64,000 nucleotides of DNA from Clostridium sp. CAG:354_28_25 (GCA_001915925.1 MNRL01000019.1:1-64000), one strand, 5' to 3'. Counted from the first letter of the stretch, positions 34,641 through 43,246 are shown. Translations and numbers: made by a program. Notes: generated from the letters alone by a model not told the origin.

Positions 34641-35309
34641 ATGAAAATAGAGCAATTGGTAAAAGAATTAATAGAGATATGCAAAAATAATGAATTAAAT
34701 AAGATATACATATGCGGAAATGGGGCAAGTGGTAAAACCACACTTAGCAAAAAAATCCAAGAGGAAGCATTAAAATATGGTAATGTAAATTTAATTTCAA
34801 CAGATGATTTTCTAGCAAATACAAAAATGAGAGTAAATGCGGTAAGTAATTGGATTGAAAACGAAACTGAATATACAGGAAGATATACATCATCTAATTA
34901 TGAATCATATTTTTTAAAAAATGTTTATGAAATTATATACAATATTGACCATGGTGTAGATTGTTTTTATTTTCCTAAAAGATATAAAGAAAAAAATAAT
35001 ATAAGACAATTAAAATCAAATTACTTCTTAACAATTATAGAAGGTGTTGGTACTGTATTTTTAGAAAAGGAAAAAAATAAATCTTTAACAATATTTTTAA
35101 AATGTAATAAAGAAAATGAAATAAAAAGAAGAAAATCTAGAACAGAGCAACTAAATAGAGATCCAATAGAATTATATGATGAAGAAAGAAGTAGTCAATT
35201 CAGAGTAAATGTATTAAGTCATATAAATGAATTTGATTTAATTATAGAAAATGATGAAGATTTTAATTATACAATACTAAATAAAGGAAGTGATAAATTT
35301 GAATATTAA
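34641..35309 (+). CDS. Uridine-kinase-like P-loop kinase
   Basis: A 222-residue P-loop protein. The Walker A motif GNGASGKTTLSKK (about 27-39) and a following STDDF (about 54-58) resemble the uridine kinase/phosphoribulokinase branch; RRKSRTEQLNRDP in the C-terminal half looks like the lid. Charged residues dominate the rest. The substrate may be a nucleoside or another small molecule. It overlaps the start of rbgA by about 11 bp, indicating co-translation. AAGGAGAAG precedes the start. Confidence 0.75.
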   Translation: MKIEQLVKELIEICKNNELNKIYICGNGASGKTTLSKKIQEEALKYGNVNLISTDDFLANTKMRVNAVSNWIENETEYTGRYTSSNYESYFLKNVYEIIYNIDHGVDCFYFPKRYKEKNNIRQLKSNYFLTIIEGVGTVFLEKEKNKSLTIFLKCNKENEIKRRKSRTEQLNRDPIELYDEERSSQFRVNVLSHINEFDLIIENDEDFNYTILNKGSDKFEY

Positions 35310-36189
35310 CTGGTATCCAGGCCATATGGCAAAAACGAAAAGACAAATACAAGAAGACCTAAAACTAATAGATGTAGTAGTAGAACTATTAGATAGCAGA
35401 ATACCAATATCTAGTAGAAATCCGGATATAAATACAATAGTAAAAGGAAAAAAGAAAATAATTGTGTTAAATAAAAGTGACTTAGCTGATGAAAAAGAAA
35501 CAATAAAATGGGTAGAGTATTTTAAATCACAAAAAATTCCAGCAGTAATTACAGATGCCAATAGCGGAAAAGGAATAAAAGAAGTTATAAAACAAGCAGA
35601 ATTAATAATGAAAGATGAACTAGATAAAAGAGAAGAAAAAGGAAGAAGTGGTAGAAAAATTAGAATAATGATACTAGGAATACCAAATGTAGGAAAATCA
35701 TCTTTTATAAATAGACTAGCTAATAAAAATTCCCTAGAGGTAGGAAATAAACCAGGTGTTACAAGAAAAAAACAATGGATAAAAATTAGTAATAGCATAG
35801 AACTTTTAGATACGCCAGGAGTTCTATGGCCCAAATTTGAAAGTGATGAAGTAGCACTTAATTTAGCATATACAGGAACAATAAAAGATGATGTATTAGA
35901 AAAAACAGATGTTGCATTCTATTTTCTAAAATATATGTTAGAAAATGAAATAGATAAATTAGTAGCAAGATATAACTTAAGCAAACAAGAAATATTAAAT
36001 TCATTAGAAAATCAAACTAGACCAGAAAATGAGATAATATATGATATAATGTTACAAATAGGAAAATCACGCGGAGCAGTTGTTTCTGGTGGGAATGTAG
36101 ATGATGTAAAAACCGCCAATATAATATTAGAAGACTTTAGAAGTGGTAAATTAGGAAGACTAACATTAGAAAAGACTCCGGTCAAATAA
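35299..36189 (+). CDS. rbgA: Ribosome biogenesis GTPase (RbgA/YlqF)
   Basis: A circularly permuted GTPase needed for late 50S assembly. It opens with NINWYPGHMAKTKRQI (the family N-terminus), then NKSDLAD (G4), GIPNVGKSS (G1), GVTRKKQW (G2) and DTPGVLWP (G3), with a helical C-terminal domain. The start is uncertain: TTG 35299 has AAGGAAGTGAT at good spacing, whereas the in-frame GTG at 35290 sits on that site. From TTG the length is 296 residues. mrnC follows 16 bp later. Confidence 0.93.
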   Translation: MNINWYPGHMAKTKRQIQEDLKLIDVVVELLDSRIPISSRNPDINTIVKGKKKIIVLNKSDLADEKETIKWVEYFKSQKIPAVITDANSGKGIKEVIKQAELIMKDELDKREEKGRSGRKIRIMILGIPNVGKSSFINRLANKNSLEVGNKPGVTRKKQWIKISNSIELLDTPGVLWPKFESDEVALNLAYTGTIKDDVLEKTDVAFYFLKYMLENEIDKLVARYNLSKQEILNSLENQTRPENEIIYDIMLQIGKSRGAVVSGGNVDDVKTANIILEDFRSGKLGRLTLEKTPVK

Positions 36190-36205
36190 GAAAGGTAGGG
36201 AAAAA

Positions 36206-36616
36206 ATGGAGAATATAGCAGAGCCCAAAAGAACTCCAGAAGAAGTTAATTTTTTAAATCCATTGGTTTGGGCATATGTAGGTGATAGTGTTTATGAACT
36301 ATTTATTAGAACAAATTTAGTAAATAATTCGAATGAAAAAGTACATAAATTACATGTTAGTGCAATCAAATTTGTTAAAGCGGCAGGACAGGCTAAAATT
36401 TTAAAAGCGATAGAAGAGGAATTAACAGATGATGAAAAAAACATAGTTCGAAGAGCAAGAAACACTCAAAACCATCATATAGCCAAAAATGCTACGCCAG
36501 CAGAATATGCATATGCAACAGCATTTGAAGGACTAATTGGATACTTATATTTAACGAAGCAAGACGAAAGATTAAAATATATATTAAATAGAGCTTTAGA
36601 GGAAGGAAATAAATAG
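36206..36616 (+). CDS. mrnC: Mini-ribonuclease III
   Basis: A 136-residue stand-alone RNase III catalytic domain that matures the ends of 23S rRNA. The LNPLVWAYVGDSVYEL motif (about 17-32) contains the catalytic Asp and Glu, and ATAFEGLIGYLYL near the C-terminus is the second active-site helix. No dsRNA-binding domain is present, as expected for MrnC. It lies between rbgA and a transporter gene (1 bp gap), giving a small ribosome-maturation operon. Confidence 0.93.
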   Translation: MENIAEPKRTPEEVNFLNPLVWAYVGDSVYELFIRTNLVNNSNEKVHKLHVSAIKFVKAAGQAKILKAIEEELTDDEKNIVRRARNTQNHHIAKNATPAEYAYATAFEGLIGYLYLTKQDERLKYILNRALEEGNK

Positions 36617-36617
36617 T

Positions 36618-37718
36618 ATGAATGAAGAAAAGAAGAAATATTATTCTAGAATATTATTTAAAACAGGAGTATTAATATTTACTTTAGTTTTATTATACTT
36701 GGCATATAAATTTGCAATGTTTTATGTACCATTTATAATCGCGTTCTTAATTGCAACAATGATAGAACCATTAATAAAATTTTTTATGAATAAATGTAAA
36801 ATGAAAAGGAAGGCTTCAGCGACTATTTCTTTAATATTAGTTGTTGTAATAATTGGTTCTTTACTTGCAGTGTTAATTTCTGCAATAATATCAGAATCAA
36901 AAGTATTACTTAATAATCTAAATTCATCAATGGATGGCGTATATAATTGGGGAATGGAACTTATAAATAATTTTACTAGTGGAGAAATAGTTGTACCACA
37001 AGATTGGATTTCTACTGTACAAGATTCTTTAGGTAGTATTATAGATGTTGTAAAAAACATAGTGTATAGTTTCGCAACAGGAGTAATTAATTTTGCAGGA
37101 CAAGTTCCAGGAGCAATTACATATACGATTATAACAATTCTTGCAATAATATTTATGTGTTTTGATAGAGATTATGTTAAAAATTTATTAAAACAACAAA
37201 TACCAAAGAAATGGCTTGAAAAAGCAAATGAAATAGTAGTAAAATCATTAAAAATAATTTGGAATTACATAAAAGCAGAAGCAAGATTGTCATTATTATG
37301 CTTTATATTAATTACTATTGGATTAAATATTCTAAATTTATGTGGATTTAATATAGAGTATGTCGCAATAATGTCTATCTTAATAGGATTTGTAGATTTG
37401 CTACCACTATTTGGTGCAGGTTTTGTTATGGTTCCTTGGACGGTAGTATTATTAATACAAGGAAATGCACCTGCAGGAATTGCTGTGTTTGTTTTATGGC
37501 TTGTATGGTCTGTTATAAAACAATTCTTAGAGCCAAAATTTGTAAGCAAACAAATGGGAATGCATCCAATATTTACATTACTTGGAATGTATACAGGATT
37601 TAAATTGTTTGGTGTAATAGGTTTATTATTAGGACCAATTATATTCTTAGTTATACGAGAAGTATTTGCTAATAATGTTAATAAAGGTATATTAAAAGAC
37701 TTTTTTGAATTAGAATAG
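36618..37718 (+). CDS. AI-2E family transporter / permease
   Basis: A 366-residue membrane protein with seven to eight helices, in pairs near the ends and around a long central soluble stretch (about 85-170). The C-terminal LEPKFVSKQMGMHPIFTLLGMYTGFKLFG-type segment (beginning about 308) is the signature of the AI-2E/YtvI family. Members include sporulation proteins (YtvI) and Na+/H+ antiporters; the exact role here is not known. Its stop codon TAG (37716-37718) is formed by the first bases of a REP-like repeat. Confidence 0.87.
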   Translation: MNEEKKKYYSRILFKTGVLIFTLVLLYLAYKFAMFYVPFIIAFLIATMIEPLIKFFMNKCKMKRKASATISLILVVVIIGSLLAVLISAIISESKVLLNNLNSSMDGVYNWGMELINNFTSGEIVVPQDWISTVQDSLGSIIDVVKNIVYSFATGVINFAGQVPGAITYTIITILAIIFMCFDRDYVKNLLKQQIPKKWLEKANEIVVKSLKIIWNYIKAEARLSLLCFILITIGLNILNLCGFNIEYVAIMSILIGFVDLLPLFGAGFVMVPWTVVLLIQGNAPAGIAVFVLWLVWSVIKQFLEPKFVSKQMGMHPIFTLLGMYTGFKLFGVIGLLLGPIIFLVIREVFANNVNKGILKDFFELE

Positions 37719-37766
37719 GGATTTTTGGGACGGTCCTAGGGATTTGGGGACGGTCATAAAATCCCT
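37714..37766 (+). repeat. Two tandem REP-like GGGACGGTC units
   Basis: AATAGGGATTTTTGGGACGG is followed by a second unit, TAGGGATTTGGGGACGGTCA, closed by AAAATCCCTGTAG. The left end overlaps the stop codon of the AI-2E gene and the right end reaches the ribosome site of the AlkD-like gene. Confidence 0.8.
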
Positions 37767-37782
37767 GTAGAAGGGCGTATAT

Positions 37783-38472
37783 ATGAATAATGAAGAAATT
37801 AGAAAAAAATTAATAGAACTAAGTGATGCCAAATATAAAGAATTTCATTCTGGGCTATGCCCAGGAATGGATACAGAAATGCTTGGAGTTAGTATTCCAA
37901 AGGTAAGAAAACTGGCAAAAGAAATTATTAAAGATAATCCAGCAGAATATTTAAAACAACCAGCAGAGGAATATTATGAAGAACTTTTATTACAAGCATT
38001 GGTAATTGCAAATCTAAAAATAGAATTAGAAAAAAAGAAAGAATATATAATTAATTTTGTACCAAAAATAAATTGTTGGGCAGTTTGCGATAGTTTTTGT
38101 GCCGGTCTAAAAGATGCAGACAAAAATCAACAATTCTTTTGGAAAATTATAAGTAAATATTTTAAATCTAACAAAGAATATGAAATAAGGTTTGCTATTG
38201 TAATGTTATTAGACCATTATGTAAAAGAAGAATATATAGACAAAATTTTTGAAGTCATAGATAATATCAAAAGTGAAGAATATTATGTGGAAATGGGAAT
38301 AGCATGGCTTGTGGCAGAAATGTACATAAAATTTCCAAAACAAACGATGAAATATTTAAAAAATTGTAATTTAAATAAATTTACATATAATAAAGCATTA
38401 CAAAAAGCAAGAGAATCATATAGAGTAAGTAAAGAAGAAAAAGAAATTTTAAATAAGATGAAGAAAAAATAA
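37783..38472 (+). CDS. DNA alkylation repair protein (AlkD-like HEAT repeats)
   Basis: A 229-residue all-helical protein built of HEAT-like repeats. The GVSIPKVRKLAKEI helix (about 31-44) and the INCWAVCDSFC segment (about 96-106, with the conserved Trp-Asp pocket) match the AlkD/AlkC-type glycosylase family, which excises bulky or cationic alkylated bases without flipping. It may alternatively be a non-catalytic relative. AGAAGGGCG precedes the ATG, formed at the right end of a REP-like repeat. The U32 gene follows 15 bp later. Confidence 0.85.
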   Translation: MNNEEIRKKLIELSDAKYKEFHSGLCPGMDTEMLGVSIPKVRKLAKEIIKDNPAEYLKQPAEEYYEELLLQALVIANLKIELEKKKEYIINFVPKINCWAVCDSFCAGLKDADKNQQFFWKIISKYFKSNKEYEIRFAIVMLLDHYVKEEYIDKIFEVIDNIKSEEYYVEMGIAWLVAEMYIKFPKQTMKYLKNCNLNKFTYNKALQKARESYRVSKEEKEILNKMKKK

Positions 38473-38487
38473 TAGGAGGAATATATA

Positions 38488-39717
38488 ATGAAAAAGCCAG
38501 AATTATTAGCACCAGCAGGGTCATACGAAAAGGCAAAGACAGCATTTAGATATGGAGCAGATGCTGTATATTGTGGTACATCATCACTATCTTTAAGAAC
38601 AAGAGCAGAAATGAATGATGAGGCATTAGCAAAAACAATTGAATATGCACATAGTATAGGAAAAAGAGTACATGTTGCACTTAATATATTTGCTTGGGAT
38701 ACTAACTATGAAGAGATAAGAAAACAAGCAAAAATGTTACAAGACATGAAGGCAGATGGAATAATCGTTGCAGATGGTGGAGTTGTGGAAACTGTAAAAG
38801 AATATGCACCAAATGTAGATATACATATAAGTACACAAGCAAATGTAGTAAGCTTAGAGTCAGCTAAGTTTTGGTATAAAAATGGGGCAAAAAGAGTAAT
38901 TTTAGCCAGAGAATTAAACAAAGAACAAATAAGATATATGATGCAAAACAAACCAGAAGATTTGGAAGTAGAAATGTTTGCACATGGTGCAATATGCTTT
39001 GGTTATTCAGGAAGATGTTTCTTAAGTGATTTCTTGGCTTGTAGAAGTGCAAACTTAGGGGATTGTGCACAAAGTTGTAGATGGGCATATAATTTATATG
39101 TAGAAGAGGCAAATAATCCAGGAAATTTAATGCCTGTAGAAACAGATGAAAAAGGAACATATATCTTTTCATCAAAAGACTTATGCTTAATACACGAAAT
39201 ACCAGAAATTGTAGATATGGGACTTGATAGCTTAAAAATAGAAGGAAGATTAAAAACAGAATATTATTTAGCCACAATAGTAAATACATATAGAACAGCA
39301 ATAGATGATTACGTAAAAGATCCTAAAAATTATAATGCAGATAAATACATGCAAGAACTTGAAAAAACTAAAACAAGAGGATTAACAACTTTCTATTTTA
39401 ATGACAGAAACAATAAAGATTTCCAAGAATATGAAGGAAAACAATATAATCCAAATTTTGAATTTGGAGGAAAAGTAGTAGAAACAGTTAATGGAAAAAC
39501 ATCTGTAGAAATAAAGAATAAATTATCTGTTGGTGACGAAATGGAAATTATAATTCCGGGAAAAATAGAAGTAGTAAAATTTGCAATAGAAAAATTATGG
39601 GATTATGAAACAGACGAAGAAATAGAAACTATAAATCCAGGAGTAAAAGACCAAAAAGTAAAGATGCAATTACCAATAGAAGTAAAAGAAGGTTGGATAT
39701 TAAGAAGAAAAAAATAG
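38488..39717 (+). CDS. U32 family peptidase / tRNA hydroxylation protein
   Basis: A 409-residue protein of the U32 family, a TIM-barrel-like domain with a C-terminal beta barrel. ELLAPAGSYEKAKTAFRYGA opens it, and the family signature runs from EMFAHGAICFGYSGRC through CRSANLGDCAQSCRW (about 161-202) with the conserved Cys residues that bind an Fe-S cluster in relatives. Bacterial YrrN/YrrO and TrhP homologues produce 5-hydroxyuridine in tRNA. The protease label is historical. It ends in a TAG created by a REP-like repeat. Confidence 0.92.
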   Translation: MKKPELLAPAGSYEKAKTAFRYGADAVYCGTSSLSLRTRAEMNDEALAKTIEYAHSIGKRVHVALNIFAWDTNYEEIRKQAKMLQDMKADGIIVADGGVVETVKEYAPNVDIHISTQANVVSLESAKFWYKNGAKRVILARELNKEQIRYMMQNKPEDLEVEMFAHGAICFGYSGRCFLSDFLACRSANLGDCAQSCRWAYNLYVEEANNPGNLMPVETDEKGTYIFSSKDLCLIHEIPEIVDMGLDSLKIEGRLKTEYYLATIVNTYRTAIDDYVKDPKNYNADKYMQELEKTKTRGLTTFYFNDRNNKDFQEYEGKQYNPNFEFGGKVVETVNGKTSVEIKNKLSVGDEMEIIIPGKIEVVKFAIEKLWDYETDEEIETINPGVKDQKVKMQLPIEVKEGWILRRKK

Positions 39718-39746
39718 GGATTGGGGGACGTTCCTTAAATCCCTAT
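39713..39746 (+). repeat. REP-like palindrome, near-consensus copy
   Basis: AATAGGGATT, core GGGGGACGTTCC, then TTAAATCCCTAT. This is the cleanest single copy: the ends are inverted repeats of each other and the left end supplies the TAG stop of the U32 gene. Confidence 0.85.
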
Positions 39747-39775
39747 ATAAGAAAAGTGTTATAAGGGGGATACAT

Positions 39776-40843
39776 ATGATTAAATTAGATGAAGAAGCTA
39801 TTTTAAAAAAGGTTGATGAAATTAGAGCTGAAAAAGCTGATTCAAAAGAGTTATTAGCATTAATTGGTGGAGATGAATTAGAAAAGATATTCGAGAAATA
39901 TAGTATAGAAGCAATTATAGATACATTAATTCAGGAAAAGAAAACGCATTCTTTATATGAGGATGATGAAAATGGATTAACTGAGTTAGAAGGACTATTA
40001 AATAAAAAAATCACAGGAAAGTTAGGAAAATTCTATATGATGAAACCAGAATATATTATATCTTTACCACCAGAAGAGCAGGAACATATGGCAGAAAGTA
40101 TTTCTGAAGGTAATATAGATTTAAAAAATGCTTTGATGACATTATGGAAAAATGGGATAGAAACAAAAGCATGTGGTGGAGTAAGAACAAAAGAAGAGGA
40201 AACACCTTATATATATGTAAATGTTTCATTAAAAAATAGTGATATTTTAGGAAGATTAAATAATATTACCCAAAAGGGAGAAAATTATCTGGATTTATGT
40301 TTTGATGCAGGAGATGATAGTTTAGACATTGTAATAAAAGGTGAAAATGTATATCAAGATGTAGTAGAAGAATTTCAAAAAGAACCACCTAAAAAAAACA
40401 TTCTTGATTTTCTAGCAGAGGAACAATTATTAACAAGTACAGTTCTTGCTAAGCATATAGAAAATAATCAGCAATTAAAGTATACAGAAAAAGATGTTGA
40501 AGAGATTGTATTAGATACCGCAAAAGAGCACAAAGAACAAGCAGATAGAAATGAAGCTTTATTAAGAGAAAAATATGAAAATGAGATTAGAAGATTATCA
40601 AAGAAATTAGAAGAAGAGAAAAAAGAAAATGAAGAATTATCAGGTGCATTAGAAAAAAAACAAGAAGAAAAAGAAAATTTACAACAAAAATATGATAAAT
40701 TATATGAAACACATGGAAGATTAAAAAATTTTATTGTACGCAAAATAGGTAAGATACCGTTTTTAGGTAGAAGAGTTTTAAAACTTATGGAGACAGAAGT
40801 AAGAGCTTTACCAGAAGGAAAAGATGATACAGAGAGAGAATAG
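39776..40843 (+). CDS. Hypothetical coiled-coil protein (355 aa)
   Basis: A 355-residue cytoplasmic protein. The N-terminal half (about 1-200) is alpha/beta without recognised family; about 240-320 is a strong Glu/Lys heptad coiled coil (RRLSKKLEEEKKENEEL); the last 35 residues are basic then acidic, with the sequence VRKIGKIPFLGRRV as a possible membrane-proximal or nucleic-acid-contact helix. AAGGGGGATAC precedes the ATG. It ends at a TAG formed by another REP-like repeat. Function unknown. Confidence 0.65.
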   Translation: MIKLDEEAILKKVDEIRAEKADSKELLALIGGDELEKIFEKYSIEAIIDTLIQEKKTHSLYEDDENGLTELEGLLNKKITGKLGKFYMMKPEYIISLPPEEQEHMAESISEGNIDLKNALMTLWKNGIETKACGGVRTKEEETPYIYVNVSLKNSDILGRLNNITQKGENYLDLCFDAGDDSLDIVIKGENVYQDVVEEFQKEPPKKNILDFLAEEQLLTSTVLAKHIENNQQLKYTEKDVEEIVLDTAKEHKEQADRNEALLREKYENEIRRLSKKLEEEKKENEELSGALEKKQEEKENLQQKYDKLYETHGRLKNFIVRKIGKIPFLGRRVLKLMETEVRALPEGKDDTERE

Positions 40844-40867
40844 GGGAAATTTAAAAATCCCTATTCT
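40839..40867 (+). repeat. REP-like palindrome, shortened core
   Basis: AATAGGGGAAATTT and AAAAATCCCTATT form the ends, with the GGGGACG core lost. The left end contains the stop codon of the preceding gene. Confidence 0.65.
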
Positions 40868-40881
40868 ATCGAGCAGCAAAC

Positions 40882-40919
40882 AAAAGGGGACACTCTTAAA
40901 AAGAAAGAATGTCCCTTTT
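40882..40919. terminator. Bidirectional terminator with GGGGAC core
   Basis: AAAAGGGGACACTCTT pairs with AAGAATGTCCCTTTT around an A/G-rich loop, with T runs on both strands, between two convergent genes. Its GGGGAC edge may relate it to the REP-like family. Confidence 0.7.
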
Positions 40920-40924
40920 GTGCA

Positions 40925-41731
40925 TTATTTTTTAGAAAATGATGAAGAAATTATTAATCCAATTAAACAAGATAATATAGATAATATTCCAGTTGTATTA
41001 AAACTTATGTTAGGAAAAAGAATGAACACAGAACCCAAAACAAATCCTAATATAGAATAATATGTTTGTGAATGATATTTATTAAGTAAAAATTGTATTA
41101 ATTTCATACATAAGAATCCACCAATAAGCAAACCAATTCCCATAGGAAGTAATATTCTCATATTCATTATAGATACTGCATAAAGATATGTTTCATAAAC
41201 TCCAAGTAGCATTAAAATAACAGTGCTACTAACTCCAGGAACCACAACGCCAATACTCATTAAAAAGCCAGCTAGTATTAAAAATTCAAAACTATAGTTA
41301 TCACCATAATATATTCCAACATTACTAGACATTTTATTTTCTAATAAAAGCAATAAAATAGCAATAATAAATGATACTATAAAAAATAAGATATATCGTA
41401 ATTTGAATTTTTCTTTTGAATTACAAATTTTAAATATAGAAGGAATACAGCCTAAGATAAGACCAATAAAGGTAAATGATGTAATTTCTGGATATCTTTC
41501 GAATAAAAAGAGAATAATATTGCTAAAGATAATTATTCCAGTGAGACCACCTAATATAAAAGGAGTAAGAAATTTAATATTAGTCTTCCAATCTTTAAAA
41601 AAGTTTAATATACTATTTAAAAGAGTTTCGTAAATACCAAAAATAACACATAATACCCCACTGCTTATACCAGGTATTATTGCGCCAGCACCAATAAGGA
41701 TACCTTTAATGTAATTAAAAAGAAATTTCAT
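40925..41731 (-). CDS. DUF368 family membrane protein
   Basis: A 268-residue integral membrane protein with eight or so helices. The N-terminal GAGAIIPGISSGVLCVIFG motif and its internal repeat SIGVVVPGVSSTVILMLLG (about 155-175) are the duplicated signature of DUF368. Some members (PopT/UptA-type proteins) recycle undecaprenyl phosphate across the membrane, a known role for DUF368; I infer the same here. It is read from the minus strand; AGAGGTG precedes its start, divergent from the NuoE-like gene. Confidence 0.88.
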   Translation of the reverse strand: MKFLFNYIKGILIGAGAIIPGISSGVLCVIFGIYETLLNSILNFFKDWKTNIKFLTPFILGGLTGIIIFSNIILFLFERYPEITSFTFIGLILGCIPSIFKICNSKEKFKLRYILFFIVSFIIAILLLLLENKMSSNVGIYYGDNYSFEFLILAGFLMSIGVVVPGVSSTVILMLLGVYETYLYAVSIMNMRILLPMGIGLLIGGFLCMKLIQFLLNKYHSQTYYSILGFVLGSVFILFPNISFNTTGILSILSCLIGLIISSSFSKK

Positions 41732-41772
41732 AATACACCTCTAATATATGTATATGGAAGGAAGTAAATAAT

Positions 41773-42219
41773 ATGACAAATAAAGAAGTTATTGAAGCAT
41801 ATACAAAAACTAAAGAAAGCCTAAATCCAATTCTAGATGAACTTCAAGAGATGAATGGATTTGTATCTAGGAATGATATTATAGAAATTGCTAACTATCT
41901 AGATATTTCTGAAAAAGAGATAATGGTGCTTTTAAAATATAAGAAAAATATTAAACTAGAAAAACAAGGTGAAAATATAGTAATTGTATGTAAAGGGCCA
42001 AACTGTTTAAAGAAAGGTTCATTAGATATAATAAAAGAAATTGAAAAAGAATTTAATGTAAAAGAAGGCCATACAAGTAAAGATGGAAAAATTACATTAG
42101 ACACAAAAAATTGTTTTAAAAAGTGTGGTTTTGCTCCAAATGTACAAATAAATGGAAAATTATATAGTAATTGTTCAAAACAAAATATTGTTAAACTTTT
42201 AAAAGATATGATATATTAA
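41773..42219 (+). CDS. NuoE-like [2Fe-2S] thioredoxin-fold protein
   Basis: A 148-residue protein with a helical N-terminus and a thioredoxin-like [2Fe-2S] domain. The four ligands are Cys73 and Cys78 (CKGPNC) and Cys114 and Cys118 (CFKKC), the spacing of NuoE/HymA/HndA subunits. No NuoF or hydrogenase gene is adjacent, so its electron partner is not visible. AAGGAAGTAAA precedes the start. It leads a run with DJ-1 and a thioesterase gene (23 bp gap to the next). Confidence 0.85.
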   Translation: MTNKEVIEAYTKTKESLNPILDELQEMNGFVSRNDIIEIANYLDISEKEIMVLLKYKKNIKLEKQGENIVIVCKGPNCLKKGSLDIIKEIEKEFNVKEGHTSKDGKITLDTKNCFKKCGFAPNVQINGKLYSNCSKQNIVKLLKDMIY

Positions 42220-42242
42220 TAAAGAGAAAGGAAGGGAAGATT

Positions 42243-42797
42243 ATGAAAAAAGTAGCTGTAATGATTGCTGATGGAACTGAAGAGATTGAAGCTCTTACCG
42301 TAGTAGATGTTATGAGAAGAGCAAATATCAAATGTGATATTGTAAGTGTTAATGGAAGAGAAATAAAAAGTTCGCACAATATAGAAATATTAGCAGATAA
42401 AGTAATAGATGAATCTATTAAAGATTATGATATGATTGTATTACCAGGTGGTTTGCCAGGAGCATATAATCTAGCTGAAGATAAATTGTTAATAGAAACT
42501 TTAAGAGAATTTAGTAAAGATAGTAACAAATATATTGGTGCAATATGTGCATCACCAGCTATTGTTTTATCTAAAGCAAATATAGAAGAAGGAAAAAATA
42601 TAACATCATATCCAGGTAAAGGATTCGAAGATTTATTAAAGAAAGCAAATTACACCGAAAATTTAGTAGAAGTAGATGGAAATATTATAACAAGTAGAGG
42701 ACCTGCAACAGCAATGCTATTCGCATATAAACTATTAGATGTTTTAGGTCATAATTCTAAAGAAGTAAGTGATGGAATGCTTTGGAATTTATTATAG
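42243..42797 (+). CDS. DJ-1/PfpI family protein
   Basis: A 184-residue alpha/beta protein of the DJ-1 branch. The nucleophile is Cys102 in GAICASPAIVL, and the acidic residue in GTEEIEA (about 11-17) is the typical Cys-activating Glu. TSRGPATAMLFA near the C-terminus is the conserved DJ-1 end. Proposed roles include glyoxalase/deglycase and oxidative stress protection; sequence does not decide. A REP-like repeat begins just after its TAG stop. Confidence 0.92.
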   Translation: MKKVAVMIADGTEEIEALTVVDVMRRANIKCDIVSVNGREIKSSHNIEILADKVIDESIKDYDMIVLPGGLPGAYNLAEDKLLIETLREFSKDSNKYIGAICASPAIVLSKANIEEGKNITSYPGKGFEDLLKKANYTENLVEVDGNIITSRGPATAMLFAYKLLDVLGHNSKEVSDGMLWNLL

Positions 42798-42802
42798 TGA
42801 AA

Positions 42803-42831
42803 AAAGGAACGTCCCTAAATCCCGAAGGAGG
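42803..42831 (+). repeat. REP-like half unit abutting a ribosome binding site
   Basis: AAAGGAACGTCCCTAAATCCCGAAGG, in the inverted orientation, almost identical to the second unit at 6335-6362. Its right end runs into AAGGAGGAG, the ribosome site of the next gene. Confidence 0.7.
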
Positions 42832-42838
42832 AGAAATA

Positions 42839-43246
42839 ATGGAATTTGAAAGAGGAATAAATTATTATGAATTAGACGGAATGAATGTTGTTCATCATTC
42901 AAATTATATAAGGTATATGGAAGAAGCAAGGATATATTTATTAGATAAAATGGGGTTACCATACAAAAAAATAGAAGATAATGGAATAATGATTCCAGTT
43001 TTAGAAGTTAATTACAAATATAAGTATCCTGCGAAGTTTGGAGATATAATAGTTGTAAAAGTAGATATATCTGAATTTGATGGTATAAAATTAGGTATGA
43101 AATATGAAATTAGAAATAAAGAAACAGGAAAAGTTTTAGGAATAGGTGAAACTAAACATTGTTTTACAAATTCTAATATGAGACCAATATCATTAAAGAA
43201 GGTAAACAAAGAGTTTTATGATATATTTGAAAAATATGCTAAATAA
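42839..43246 (+). CDS. Acyl-CoA thioesterase, YbgC-like hotdog protein
   Basis: A 135-residue single hotdog protein. YYELDGMNVVHHSNYIRYMEEAR carries the family's catalytic position (Asp/Asn near residue 13) and the long helix that follows; PVLEVNYKYKYPAKFGD is the characteristic strand. It hydrolyses short or aromatic acyl-CoA in relatives. The start at 42839 is used because AAGGAGGAG lies 6 bp before it; an ATG 57 bp upstream lies in the DJ-1 gene. A strong terminator follows. Confidence 0.88.
   Translation: MEFERGINYYELDGMNVVHHSNYIRYMEEARIYLLDKMGLPYKKIEDNGIMIPVLEVNYKYKYPAKFGDIIVVKVDISEFDGIKLGMKYEIRNKETGKVLGIGETKHCFTNSNMRPISLKKVNKEFYDIFEKYAK

Noticed and set aside
35277..35834. Minus-strand ORF of 185 codons over rbgA
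   Set aside because: Antisense to conserved GTPase motifs, Ser/Phe/Ile-rich, no Shine-Dalgarno and no promoter on that strand.
38864..39301. Minus-strand ORF of 145 codons inside the U32 gene
   Set aside because: Antisense shadow; hydrophobic Leu/Phe/Tyr composition arises from complementing Lys/Glu/Asn codons.
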